From positions 1-64,000 of the forward strand of contig JAJFIA010000006.1 of the NCBI GenBank assembly GCA_021775255.1: a DNA stretch of 64,000 nt, read 5' to 3'. This document shows, one piece after another, positions 45,633 through 54,286 of this stretch. The DNA is from Roseovarius sp. GTDB lineage: Bacteria > Pseudomonadota > Alphaproteobacteria > Rhodobacterales > Rhodobacteraceae. Position 1 is the stretch's first letter. Each line of letters begins with the position of its first letter. Both the position numbers and the translations under genes were made by a program. A model generated the notes under the pieces. The model was not told the origin of the DNA, did no database searches, and was given only the letters and a program-made list of their open reading frames with translations.

Positions 45633-45887
45633 CCGATATGACCGATTGACCAACCACGCCCGGCTCAATGCGGGGATTTCCCGCTCTCGCCACTTGGTGC
45701 GACGAGTACATGACGCCTTGCTTATATGTATCACGCCCTTTCGCGGGCCAATGGTATTCACACAGTTTCCGTGCAGGCCCTGATGATGCCGTTTCACCAT
45801 ACCGGCCCGGGGGCACAGGCATTTCAGCCCAAGCAGGCTGCCTCGCTTCTTCTGGCCCAAAATATCCCCGCCGGAGGCATCCCGCAC
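45633..45887 (-). other. Structured non-coding region downstream of gap
   Basis: No protein gene is supported. On the minus strand, right behind the gap stop, comes GCCTCCGGCGGGGATATTTT followed by GGGCCAGAAGAAG, a motif I recall as abundant downstream of genes in Rhodobacteraceae. Further on, 45775-45803 matches 25 of 29 bases of the 5' half of tRNA-Gly (38029-38057), followed by several short hairpins (for example GGCCCGCGAAAGGGC and GCGGGAAATCCCCGC). It may be a structured RNA, a group II intron domain fragment or a tRNA-derived relic. Confidence 0.4.
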
Positions 45888-46883
45888 TCAACGCCGGGCG
45901 ATCAGGCGGGCCATGTCAAGCAGGCGGTTGGAAAAGCCCCATTCATTGTCATACCAGCCAAATACCCTGAGCAATCCGCCGCTTGAAACGGATGTTTCCG
46001 GGCCGCAGAGCACAATCGATTCCGGTCGCGCCCGCAGATCGGACGAGACCAGCGGTTGTTCGGTCCAGCCAAAAACCGGCGAGCGGGCGGCGGCGGCTTT
46101 GAGCAGGTCATTCACCCCCGCCGCATCCGTTGGCTGTTCGGTTTGCACCGTGAGGTCAATCGCCGAGACCGACGCGGTGGGCACCCGGATGGCGCGCGCT
46201 TTGATGCGTCCGGCAAGATGCGGCAGCACCAGCGATGTCTGTGCCTCAGCGCTGGTCGTGGTGGGCACCATGGAAAGCGCCGCCGCGCGCGAGCGTTCGG
46301 GGGTGGCGCGGGGTTTGTCCACCGTGGGCTGGCTGCCGGTATAGCAATGTACCGTGGTCATCTGCCCACTGATCAGCCCGTAAGCCTCATCCAACAGCCG
46401 GGCCAATGGGGCGAGGGCGTTGGTGGTGCAGGACGCATTCGAGATGATCTGCTGATGCCCAAGCATTTCTTCATTGGCCCCAAGTACCAACGTGATGTCG
46501 GCCTCGGAAGCGGGGCCGGAAACCAGCACCGCACCGGCCCCGGCCTGAAGCCCACGCGCGGCCACTGCGCGGGTGCCCGCCATGCCGGTGCATTCCAGCA
46601 CCAGATCCACCCCGGCAAGATCAAGCGCGCGCAAATCTGGCTCAGAGTGAAACGGCAGCGATTGGCCCTCCACAATCAGCCGTTCGGGGCCGGTGGCGAC
46701 TGTGCCGGGCCAGGGGCCATAGATGCTGTCATATTGAAAGAGATAGGCGCAGGTCTGCAAAGGTTCGATATCGTTGATCAGGACGATGTCAAACTCATCC
46801 GCCTGTTGCAAAAGAATACGCAGCAATGCGCGGCCAATACGGCCAAACCCGTTGATGGCTATTTTAATCGGGGGTTGGGGCAT
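45888..46883 (-). CDS. gap: Glyceraldehyde-3-phosphate dehydrogenase
   Basis: Oxidises glyceraldehyde 3-phosphate with NAD(P) and phosphate. The 331-residue protein has the Rossmann motif INGFGRIGRAL, the catalytic C152 in ISNASCTTNALAP, and H179 in TTVHCYTGSQ. The loop VLINDIEPLQT carries an aspartate usually linked to NAD preference. GGAG precedes the ATG. It stands alone, without pgk or fba neighbours, divergent from an MFS transporter. An erythrose-4-phosphate dehydrogenase role cannot be excluded. Confidence 0.9.
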   Translation of the reverse strand: MPQPPIKIAINGFGRIGRALLRILLQQADEFDIVLINDIEPLQTCAYLFQYDSIYGPWPGTVATGPERLIVEGQSLPFHSEPDLRALDLAGVDLVLECTGMAGTRAVAARGLQAGAGAVLVSGPASEADITLVLGANEEMLGHQQIISNASCTTNALAPLARLLDEAYGLISGQMTTVHCYTGSQPTVDKPRATPERSRAAALSMVPTTTSAEAQTSLVLPHLAGRIKARAIRVPTASVSAIDLTVQTEQPTDAAGVNDLLKAAAARSPVFGWTEQPLVSSDLRARPESIVLCGPETSVSSGGLLRVFGWYDNEWGFSNRLLDMARLIARR

Positions 46884-47021
46884 CGGGCATCTCCTTGGTT
46901 TGTATTCTGCCTATGGCTAGCGCAAAGATATTCCCGCGACCAGCCGTATGAGATAGCAAAGGATGCCGGACGGTGTTCATGCCCCCTCGCCAATGCCGGA
47001 TGATCGGCGTATTGGAGGGGT

Positions 47022-48254
47022 ATGAGCAAAATTATCCCCCTTGAAGAGGCGCATCACCTGCCGCGCTGGCGCCGCCCGACAACCTTGTTGTTTGTTCTTG
47101 CCGCGGCCTTGCCGATTGCGTTTTCCACCTGGATGGTGCTGCTGAACAATTTCGTGATCGAGGTGGCCGGGTTTGATGGGGCGGATATTGGCCTGTTGCA
47201 TACGGTGCGCGAAATCCCCGGCTTTCTGGCGGTGGGGGTGATTGCCCTGATCATTTTCATCCGTGAGCAGGTGCTTTGGCTGGTTTCGCTGATATTGTTG
47301 GGCGTGGCCACGGCAGTTACCGCCTGGTTTCCCTCACTGGGCGGCATTTTAACCATTACCATGCTCAGCTCGATCGGGTTCCATTATTACGAGACCGTCA
47401 ATCAATCGTTGCAACTGCAATGGCTTGATAAACGCCACGCCCCGAAAATTCTGGGCTGGATACTGGCGGCCGGATCAGCCGCAACGCTGGTGGTTTATGT
47501 GCTGATCGTCCTGACATGGGAGCCGCTGGGCCTGACATATAACATTGTTTACATGCTCGCGGGCGGAACCACCGCAGCCATCGCGCTGTTTTGCCTGATC
47601 GCATATCCGCAGTTCGAGGCACCGCATCCGCAGATCAAGCGGATGATCCTGCGCCGCCGCTACTGGCTTTATTATGCACTGCAGTTCATGGCGGGCGCGC
47701 GGCGGCAGATCTTCATCGTATTTGCCGGCTTCATGATGGTGGAGAAATTTGGCTTTGCGGTGCATGAGGTAACAGCGCTTTTCCTGATCAATCTGCTGGC
47801 CAACATGATCTTTGCACCATTGATGGGCCGGGCTGTGTTTCATTTTGGTGAACGCCGGGTGCTGATCTTTGAATATAGCGGGTTGGTGATTGTTTTTCTG
47901 GCCTATGGCGGGATTTATTATCTTGGCTGGGGTGTTGTGCTGGCGGCCACGCTTTATGTGGTGGATCATCTTCTGTTTGCCCTGGCACTTGCGCTGAAAA
48001 CCTATTTCCAGAAAATTGCCGATCCGGGGGATGTGGCCCCCACCGCCGCCGTGGCCTTTACCATCAATCATATCGCGGCGGTGTTTTTGCCGGTGGTGCT
48101 GGGCCTGCTTTGGCTGCGCTCGCCTGCGCTGGTATTTTTTGTGGCGGCAAGCATGGCGGCGGTATCGCTGCTGTTGGCGCTGCTGATCCCGAGGCATCCG
48201 GAAAAAGGCAACGAGACGGTGTTTTCCCGTCTTGTCACAGCGCCTGCGGAATGA
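47022..48254 (+). CDS. MFS transporter
   Basis: A 410-residue major facilitator protein with about 12 hydrophobic segments and a short cytoplasmic N-terminus. No motif tells the substrate. A GGAGG lies just upstream of the ATG. It is followed after 25 bases by prmA, so the two may be co-transcribed. Divergent from gap. Confidence 0.8.
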   Translation: MSKIIPLEEAHHLPRWRRPTTLLFVLAAALPIAFSTWMVLLNNFVIEVAGFDGADIGLLHTVREIPGFLAVGVIALIIFIREQVLWLVSLILLGVATAVTAWFPSLGGILTITMLSSIGFHYYETVNQSLQLQWLDKRHAPKILGWILAAGSAATLVVYVLIVLTWEPLGLTYNIVYMLAGGTTAAIALFCLIAYPQFEAPHPQIKRMILRRRYWLYYALQFMAGARRQIFIVFAGFMMVEKFGFAVHEVTALFLINLLANMIFAPLMGRAVFHFGERRVLIFEYSGLVIVFLAYGGIYYLGWGVVLAATLYVVDHLLFALALALKTYFQKIADPGDVAPTAAVAFTINHIAAVFLPVVLGLLWLRSPALVFFVAASMAAVSLLLALLIPRHPEKGNETVFSRLVTAPAE

Positions 48255-48279
48255 TGCCGGTTTTATCAAAGGCCAAGCC

Positions 48280-49161
48280 ATGACCACATACACCGCCCTG
48301 ACCACCCTTCCCGGAAAAGACGCCGCCGAGGCCCTGGCCCTGGGGCTGGAACGGCTGATCCCGGAACCCATCGGCGTGGGCATATTCGAGATCGAGGATG
48401 GCTCGGGGCTGTGGGAAGTGGGCGGCTATTTCGAGGCCCCGCCGGATCAGGCGGGGCTTGCCCTTCTGGCGGTGCTGCACGGGGCAAAAGCCTTTGTCAT
48501 ATCTGCTCTACCTGAGGTTGATTGGGTTGCCCATGTCCGGCGCGAGCTTGTGCCGATCGAAGCGGGGCGGTTTTTCATCTATGGCAGCCATGATGCCGAC
48601 AAGGTTCCGCCCGGTGCGCACCCATTGCTGATCGAGGCGTCGATGGCTTTTGGCACCGGCCACCACGGCACTACGCTGGGATGTCTGCGCGCGTTTGACC
48701 AATTGCTGAGTGAGGGTTTCAGCGCCAACTCGGTGCTTGATCTGGGCTGTGGCACCGCCGTTCTGGCGATGGCGGCGGCGCGGGCCGGGCAGGGAAAGAC
48801 CGCGATACTGGCCTCGGATATTGATCAGGTTGCGGTGGAGGTGGCGCAGGTAAATGTCGCGGCCAACGGGTTGCAGGACCGGGTGCGCTGCATCGAATCG
48901 GAAGGGTTTGAAAATCCGATTCTGGGGCGCTCTGCCCCCTATGATCTGATCTTTGCAAATATCCTCAAAGGGCCACTGATTCGGCTTGCTCCGGCGATGA
49001 ATAGCCACCTTGCACCGGGAGGGATGCTCATTTTATCCGGAATACTGAATGCGCAATCGGACGAAATAATCACAAATTACACTCAAATTGGAAACAGTTT
49101 GCGCTGCAAAATAGAGATTGGCGAGTGGACAACGACAGTTATCCATAAGTCAATAAAATAG
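48280..49161 (+). CDS. prmA: Ribosomal protein L11 methyltransferase PrmA
   Basis: SAM-dependent enzyme that trimethylates ribosomal protein L11. The 293-residue protein has the class I motif LDLGCGTAVLAMAAAR, the post-I acidic DIDQVAVEVAQVN, and the DLIFANILKGPL active-site block; the FGTGHHGTT segment upstream matches the PrmA family. The start at MTTYTALTT was chosen because the frame before it overlaps the preceding MFS gene. Confidence 0.9.
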   Translation: MTTYTALTTLPGKDAAEALALGLERLIPEPIGVGIFEIEDGSGLWEVGGYFEAPPDQAGLALLAVLHGAKAFVISALPEVDWVAHVRRELVPIEAGRFFIYGSHDADKVPPGAHPLLIEASMAFGTGHHGTTLGCLRAFDQLLSEGFSANSVLDLGCGTAVLAMAAARAGQGKTAILASDIDQVAVEVAQVNVAANGLQDRVRCIESEGFENPILGRSAPYDLIFANILKGPLIRLAPAMNSHLAPGGMLILSGILNAQSDEIITNYTQIGNSLRCKIEIGEWTTTVIHKSIK

Positions 49162-49200
49162 GGGGTTTTGAAAGGCCTGCCACATTTTCGCCATAATTGG

Positions 49201-49231
49201 GGCGTAGTTTTACCTTTATTGAAACGACGCC
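49201..49231. other. Hairpin in the leader of the small membrane protein
   Basis: GGCGTAGTTT at 49201-49210 and AAACGACGCC at 49222-49231 pair with one mismatch around an 11-base loop. It lies 40 bases after prmA and 62 bases before the next gene. Without a T-run it may be a weak terminator or an operator. Confidence 0.4.
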
Positions 49232-49292
49232 TTAAGCAATGATACAAGATTGCCGGGTATAAAAACTGAGTACATAAATACAGGATACTGCC

Positions 49293-49643
49293 ATGTCCGA
49301 TTCATTTGCCGAATTCAATTCCCGCGTGGGCAAGATTAACCGCGCGCATACCCGTAAAGAACGCGGATATGTTATCAGTATCCGCAAAGACGGGCTGATC
49401 GTTTTTAAACCAAAAAATCGTTACTACTCTTCAAGCCTGCCACTCCGCGGACTGATCTTCCTGGTTATCGGGTTTTTCCTGTTCAAGGGATTGATCCTCG
49501 CTCATGCGGGCACATCCGTTTATGAAGAACGGCTGACCCGGCTGAAAGAAGGCTCGATTGTCGAGCGTGCCGGGGCTTATGTGATGCAGGTTGAACCGGT
49601 ATCGCAAGCGATTGCCACCCAGATGCGCCGCTTCTTGAAGTAG
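49293..49643 (+). CDS. Small single-span membrane protein of unknown function
   Basis: A 116-residue protein with basic N-terminus (HTRKERGYVISIRKDGLIVF), one transmembrane helix at about 51-70 (LRGLIFLVIGFFLFKGLIL) and a periplasmic or cytoplasmic C-terminal tail with no cysteines. It is followed by a strong terminator and preceded by a 131-base leader, so it is a monocistronic gene. I do not recognise its family. Confidence 0.7.
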   Translation: MSDSFAEFNSRVGKINRAHTRKERGYVISIRKDGLIVFKPKNRYYSSSLPLRGLIFLVIGFFLFKGLILAHAGTSVYEERLTRLKEGSIVERAGAYVMQVEPVSQAIATQMRRFLK

Positions 49644-49667
49644 CCATTATAAAACCTCAGGTGGTAT

Positions 49668-49703
49668 AAGCCCTGCGCCACGGTCCCGGCGCAGGGCTTT
49701 TTT
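49668..49703 (+). terminator. Rho-independent terminator
   Basis: AAGCCCTGCGCC at 49668-49679 pairs with GGCGCAGGGCTT after an 8-base loop, followed by a run of T to 49703. It terminates the gene at 49293-49643. Confidence 0.92.
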
Positions 49704-49735
49704 CATGCCCGAAAAGGTGAGTTATGCAATCATGT

Positions 49736-50404
49736 TTATCGGTCTTGATATCCGGCCTGCAGGGCCGCGCTGTCATAGTCTGAGGCAATCCAGTTCTCAA
49801 AGCCGATACCGGTATCCGAGTGGCATGTTTCATATTGATCCAGGATGTAATCAAGAATGCCCGCCCTGGACCATTTGAGATGCAAGAAACGCGGGCTCAG
49901 CATCCGGCGGGCGTCATCCGGCGGCCTGTCTTCAATCACCAGCAAATAGACGGCACTGGCAAAACCGGCGCGATCCGCCCCGGATTTGCAATGCATGACA
50001 AAGGGTTTTTCAACCGTGCGAAAGGCATGGATCAGGGTTTGAATATCCGCGCGCGAAGGGGCCAAGCGGGCCTGCATTGTGACATTGATCAGGGCAAGGC
50101 CCAGCCTGCTACAGCTTTGCTCTTCCACCAGGTAATGCGCTGCCCCGCCAGCGCCGCGCAGGTTCAGAATGCTGCGTATGCCCATGGCTTTGAGTTTGAC
50201 AAACCGCGCATGGGTAGGCTGATTTGACCGGTAAACACCGGGGGCAACAAAATGCATATTGCTCCAGAATTTGCGCAAGATCGCGTGATCGAACCAGAGA
50301 TTATAAATCCGCGCCCGGCGGCGGTTTTCCGGTGTCGAAAGATCGGTGTTATATGACATGCGCACCCGGCGTTCCCAATCCGTGATGCGTTTTATCAGGC
50401 CCAT
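49736..50404 (-). CDS. Dual-specificity / tyrosine phosphatase-like protein
   Basis: A protein-tyrosine-phosphatase-fold protein with the signature HCKSGADRAG: from the chosen start, C139 and R145 fit H-C-x5-R. A GGAG nine bases upstream supports ATG 50404 (222 residues), though an in-frame ATG at 50464 is also possible. The middle (GIRSILNLRG) fits the family. It lies behind hisC and may be co-transcribed. Substrates of bacterial relatives range from phosphotyrosine proteins to inositol phosphates. Confidence 0.78.
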   Translation of the reverse strand: MGLIKRITDWERRVRMSYNTDLSTPENRRRARIYNLWFDHAILRKFWSNMHFVAPGVYRSNQPTHARFVKLKAMGIRSILNLRGAGGAAHYLVEEQSCSRLGLALINVTMQARLAPSRADIQTLIHAFRTVEKPFVMHCKSGADRAGFASAVYLLVIEDRPPDDARRMLSPRFLHLKWSRAGILDYILDQYETCHSDTGIGFENWIASDYDSAALQAGYQDR

Positions 50405-50479
50405 TTTGCGGCGCTCCATAGGGGTATTCGGGTTTGGTCTAAGGTGCGGCGGGCCGTATGACAAGCCGCCGGGCGCGCC

Positions 50480-51589
50480 CTATCCGCGGGCCTCGGCCAG
50501 GGCTTCGGGCAATGCCTGCGCCAGATGATCCAGATCTTCGGGGCGGCCACAACTGATGCGGATGCAGCGATCTTGTGGCGCGACAAACGGCATGCGGACG
50601 AATATCCCCCGCGCCGTCAGGGCAGCCAGAACCCGGCGGGCAAAATCGCCGTCATGGCCGCAATCAACCGCCACAAAATTCGTGGCCGAAGGCAGGGCGA
50701 CAAGCCCGTTTTCAGACGCAATTGCGGCAATCGCCTCGCGCGCCTGCGCCACATTTTCCTGCGTCCGGCTCAGCCATTCCCCATCCCGCAAAGCCGCCAG
50801 CGCCCCGGCCTGCGCCATGCGGTTCATGCCGAAATGGTTGCGGATTTTATCAAAGCTGCGGATCAGGTCCGGGGCACCGATGGCATAGCCCACACGCGCG
50901 CCCGCCATTCCATAAGCCTTTGAAAAGGTGCGCATCCTGATGACACGGGGGTCATCCAGATCAATATTTAAGGCGGTGCCATCGGGGGCAAATTCCACGT
51001 AAGCCTCATCCAGCAACATGAGGCACCCCTCGGGCAGATGCGCGTCGATTGCCCGGCGGATTTCGGCCCCGTGATAGCAAGAGCCCATCGGGTTGTCGGG
51101 ATTGGCCAGATAGACCAGTTTGGCATCAACACGCGCGGCTGTCTGCAACAGGCCTTCCAGATCTTCATGATCCTCGCGGTAGGGGATTTTGTGCAAAACC
51201 CCGCCAAAACCGGTGACATGATAATTGAAGGTGGGATAGGCGCCATCGGATGTTACCACCGCATCCCCCGGCGCAATCAACATCCGCACCAGATAGGCCA
51301 AAAGCCCGTCAATGCCTTCGCCCACAAGGATATTTTCCGGGCGCATCTGCATGTGCCCGGCCAGCGCATGGCGCAGATCATGGCTGGTGGCATCGCCGTA
51401 TTTCCAGATGTCCGTTGCCGCATCGCGCATCGCCTTGATGGCCTTGGGGGAGGGGCCAAAGACGTTTTCATTCGCCCCCAGCCGCGCCTTGAACCCGGCC
51501 CCGCGCGCCCGTTCAAGCTGCTCGGGGCCGACAAAGGGCACATCGGCGGGCAGGGCTTTTATCAGGTCGGTATAACGCGGAGGGCTCAT
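50480..51589 (-). CDS. hisC: Histidinol-phosphate aminotransferase HisC
   Basis: PLP enzyme converting imidazole acetol phosphate to histidinol phosphate; some members also act on aromatic amino acids. The 369-residue protein has the PLP lysine in MRTFSKAYGMAGARVG, VLLDEAYVEFAP-like LMLLDEAYVEF and an N-terminal LGANENVFGPSPKA typical of HisC. The frame extends upstream through the lipoprotein gene, but the family length starts at MSPPRYTDLI. A second, divergent HisC-like gene is in the hyu operon. Confidence 0.85.
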   Translation of the reverse strand: MSPPRYTDLIKALPADVPFVGPEQLERARGAGFKARLGANENVFGPSPKAIKAMRDAATDIWKYGDATSHDLRHALAGHMQMRPENILVGEGIDGLLAYLVRMLIAPGDAVVTSDGAYPTFNYHVTGFGGVLHKIPYREDHEDLEGLLQTAARVDAKLVYLANPDNPMGSCYHGAEIRRAIDAHLPEGCLMLLDEAYVEFAPDGTALNIDLDDPRVIRMRTFSKAYGMAGARVGYAIGAPDLIRSFDKIRNHFGMNRMAQAGALAALRDGEWLSRTQENVAQAREAIAAIASENGLVALPSATNFVAVDCGHDGDFARRVLAALTARGIFVRMPFVAPQDRCIRISCGRPEDLDHLAQALPEALAEARG

Positions 51590-51602
51590 GGGTGTGGCAC
51601 CG

Positions 51603-51953
51603 TTAGCTACAGGTGTTCTGGGCGCGTTCGGCATAGGCCGCATAGGCCTCCCAGAAGCGTTCATCAGTGCTGCTGTCAGACTGGCGAACCTGCTGTGCCA
51701 AATGTGGATCGGTATAGAATGCAACAGCGCGGCGTTGTTGCGCGCCAGATAATGTCTGATCGGCAACCGCCTGAATACAGCCGCATAATTCGCGCGACCG
51801 GGCCTTGCGATCCGAGGCCAGACAGGCCTGTGAAATCGGGCCGGATGACAGGGGCACATTATGCAATGGCGGCACCTGCCGGGCGCGGGAATTATTGCCG
51901 CCGCCGCAGCCGGAAAGCAGCAGTATCATGCCATAAATCAAAACCTTTTTCAT
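51603..51953 (-). CDS. Small putative lipoprotein
   Basis: A 116-residue protein with a lipobox (LLLLSGC, cysteine 16) followed by GGGNNSRARQ. Beyond this it has no recognisable domain; three further cysteines lie at about 56, 69 and 115. It lies 13 bases upstream of hisC. A membrane-anchored periplasmic protein of unknown role. Confidence 0.65.
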   Translation of the reverse strand: MKKVLIYGMILLLSGCGGGNNSRARQVPPLHNVPLSSGPISQACLASDRKARSRELCGCIQAVADQTLSGAQQRRAVAFYTDPHLAQQVRQSDSSTDERFWEAYAAYAERAQNTCS

Positions 51954-52014
51954 CTTTCCTGCCCCTATTCTTCTGATCCCGTTATATCAATCTGTTCCGC
52001 TTATGACAGGCGGC

Positions 52015-52965
52015 TCAGGCCCCCGGCCCTGTTGGTTCAAAATATATCGGCTGCCCCTGATTTTGCGCAACAATCTGCCGCGGGATCGAGACGGCCAGCG
52101 GCAATGAGGCATAGCCCGGCACCCAGGGCAGGCCGGTGCTGGCGCAGCGCGCCAGTTTGCGGGTGAGGCCCCGGTTATGCTTTGAAGTCTGCATGAAGCG
52201 CAGATCCCTCACAACCACCCGGCCATTCAGGCTTATTGATCCGCTGGCCAGCACCTGTTCGGCCTTGCCAACGGTTTGCGCGGCCTGTTTTTTGCTTTCC
52301 GACCAGATGCCGCAAACATAGGCAATGCCGTCAATATCCTGATAAGCCCCGGCAATCGTGATCCCCCCGCCCGAGCTGTAATGGCCGCCGGTCAGGGTGG
52401 CGGTGCGGCTCAGGGTGGCGTTTTGAGTATCCGTGAGATCAATCCCATATGCGGCCCGGGCGCTGTTGCTGGCACCGGGGCCTGTCGGATTGAACATGAC
52501 CTTAACGCCGCCACCGCCGCGTTGTAGATAAACGACCTGCGATGCTATCCGGACCTCGGGCCTGAGCGCCTCATCCCCCGGCTGCCAGGGGCGGTTTGTG
52601 GTGATACAGTTGGCCTCAGCCCCGGAATAATTTGGGGTGGGGGCAACTTTGCGCATGAAAAGCAGATCCTGCTTGAGTTTCTGGCCCCCGGCATAGAGCG
52701 AGGCGGTCTTGACCACACCCGCCGAGCGCCCCTTGGTGAATACCTGCTGTACCTCACTTTCCGACCATGCCCCGCAAATGCCTGTCATGCCGTTGATCTG
52801 ACGCAGCTCAGTGGCAATGGTGATGCCGCCGCCTGAATCGTAACTGCCCCCGGATAGTGCAGGGTTGGACCCAAGCCGTGCGGCCCCAGAGCCCGAGGTT
52901 GTGGAGCTGCCGCATGCCCCCAGGATCAGGATCAGACCAAGCGCGAGTTTAACAGGGTGTTTCAT
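52015..52965 (-). CDS. Lipoprotein with a duplicated 125-residue domain
   Basis: A 316-residue lipoprotein (lipobox LILGAC, cysteine 18) whose mature part consists of two copies of the same domain, about 39-165 and 193-316. Both begin GG-x-Y-x-SGGGITIA, contain a GICGAWSES or VCGIWSES block, and end in PTGPGA. Two cysteines per copy (C64/C120 and C218/C274) probably form a disulfide each. GGAG precedes the start at 52965. I know no function for this domain. Confidence 0.7.
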   Translation of the reverse strand: MKHPVKLALGLILILGACGSSTTSGSGAARLGSNPALSGGSYDSGGGITIATELRQINGMTGICGAWSESEVQQVFTKGRSAGVVKTASLYAGGQKLKQDLLFMRKVAPTPNYSGAEANCITTNRPWQPGDEALRPEVRIASQVVYLQRGGGGVKVMFNPTGPGASNSARAAYGIDLTDTQNATLSRTATLTGGHYSSGGGITIAGAYQDIDGIAYVCGIWSESKKQAAQTVGKAEQVLASGSISLNGRVVVRDLRFMQTSKHNRGLTRKLARCASTGLPWVPGYASLPLAVSIPRQIVAQNQGQPIYFEPTGPGA

Positions 52966-53197
52966 AGTGGCTCCGTTGAGTGAAATTGGGCCTGTTTCAG
53001 GCCGGTAAAGGCCGGTTGCCTTATGGGTAACAGGCGCGGCCGCTGTCCTCAATTAAATTGTAACCCCATGATTGGCAATTCACCGGCATGGGGCATGGCT
53101 GAAATGCGCCATAACATCCGGCGTCCACGGGAGATGAATGCAATGCGAGAAAAGCTTGTGCTCAGTGTGCCATGTTTCGGGCATCCGCATATCGGGC

Positions 53198-54286
53198 CTA
53201 CTCCACCGCCTCGCGCATCCAGTGTTGCAGCACCTTGATCGAATGCTCGGAGTTTACCCCGCCTTTGGGATCGACCACCAAAGGCCCGGGGCGATAGCCG
53301 CGTGATTTGAGGCCGCGATGCACAGATTCCACCAGATGGATATCTTCCTCAACCGTGGTCTGGCGGTCCTGCACCGCGAGATTGCGGATCACCTCGCTCG
53401 CTTTGCCGCCTTCGGTGAACCAGCCGCGCCAAAGCGTGCAGTGATCCACATCATCGGCCCGCCAGTTATAGGTATTGAGCACATTGCCGGGATAACACTG
53501 GAATGAAAACATCGGCCAGAGATACCACGAGCGGTATTCCCCGGCATGCTCGTTGGCCGAAAGATCAACCGGATAGGTCATCGCCTCGGGGCCCTGACAT
53601 TCGGTGGTGTGGCGCAGCACATAGCCCGATTCCAGCGGCTGAATATCATAGGTTTCGGGCTTGATCACGCCTTCGGCAAAGGTCTTGTGATTGATCGGGC
53701 AATGGTAGCATTCCGAGTAATTCTCAACCGAGACTTTCCAGTTGCAGTGCTCGTGCACCTCAACCCATTCCAGCGGGGCGAGGGCATCAATCTGCGGCAC
53801 ATAGGCGCGCAGTTCTTCGCGCACACCGGGATAGCATTCATCCATCGGGGGAGCATCCGCATCAAGATTGACAAAGATGAAGCCGTTGAAATCCTCAAGG
53901 CGCACTTCAGCGAGGCAAATCTTTGAGCGCTCAAAACCCGGCACAGAATTGGCATTGGGGGCGGCGCGCAGATGGCCGCTCAATTCATAACTCCAGGCGT
54001 GATAGGGGCAGACAACCACCCTGGTATTGCCCGCGCCTTTAACCAGTTCATGCGCCCGGTGCTGGCAGACATTGTAAAAACAGCGCAGCACCGCGTCGCG
54101 CCCGCGAATGCAAAACAGGTTTTGGCCGCCGATCTCAAAGGCAAAGTAATCGCCCAGATTGGCAACCTGACTGACATGCCCGGCAAACTGCCAACTTCGC
54201 GCCAGCAAGCCATTCATTTCCGCCACGAAAATCGCCGGATCAGTGTAATATCTTGCGCTTAGCGAATGCGTTATATCGGCGTTCAT
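53198..54286 (-). CDS. Rieske-type aromatic-ring-hydroxylating oxygenase, alpha subunit
   Basis: A 362-residue oxygenase with a [2Fe-2S] Rieske site (C74-x-H76 and C93-x2-H96 in CQHRAHE and CPYHAWSY) and a mononuclear iron site with H195 and H200 in SECYHCPINHKTF. This resembles the oxygenases that N-demethylate glycine betaine, proline betaine or carnitine. No reductase subunit is visible in the window. It overlaps the RpiR gene by 4 bp, and lies back to back with the FAD/GcvT operon. Confidence 0.85.
   Translation of the reverse strand: MNADITHSLSARYYTDPAIFVAEMNGLLARSWQFAGHVSQVANLGDYFAFEIGGQNLFCIRGRDAVLRCFYNVCQHRAHELVKGAGNTRVVVCPYHAWSYELSGHLRAAPNANSVPGFERSKICLAEVRLEDFNGFIFVNLDADAPPMDECYPGVREELRAYVPQIDALAPLEWVEVHEHCNWKVSVENYSECYHCPINHKTFAEGVIKPETYDIQPLESGYVLRHTTECQGPEAMTYPVDLSANEHAGEYRSWYLWPMFSFQCYPGNVLNTYNWRADDVDHCTLWRGWFTEGGKASEVIRNLAVQDRQTTVEEDIHLVESVHRGLKSRGYRPGPLVVDPKGGVNSEHSIKVLQHWMREAVE

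Noticed and set aside
45775..45830. A second, complete tRNA-Gly gene
   Set aside because: Only the 5' half matches; no T-arm or 3' acceptor follows, so it cannot be a functional tRNA.
45072..45887. Long minus-strand frame covering the end of FAD/GcvT gene 2 and the spacer
   Set aside because: It is antisense to a well-supported gene, and the part in the spacer shows no family similarity.
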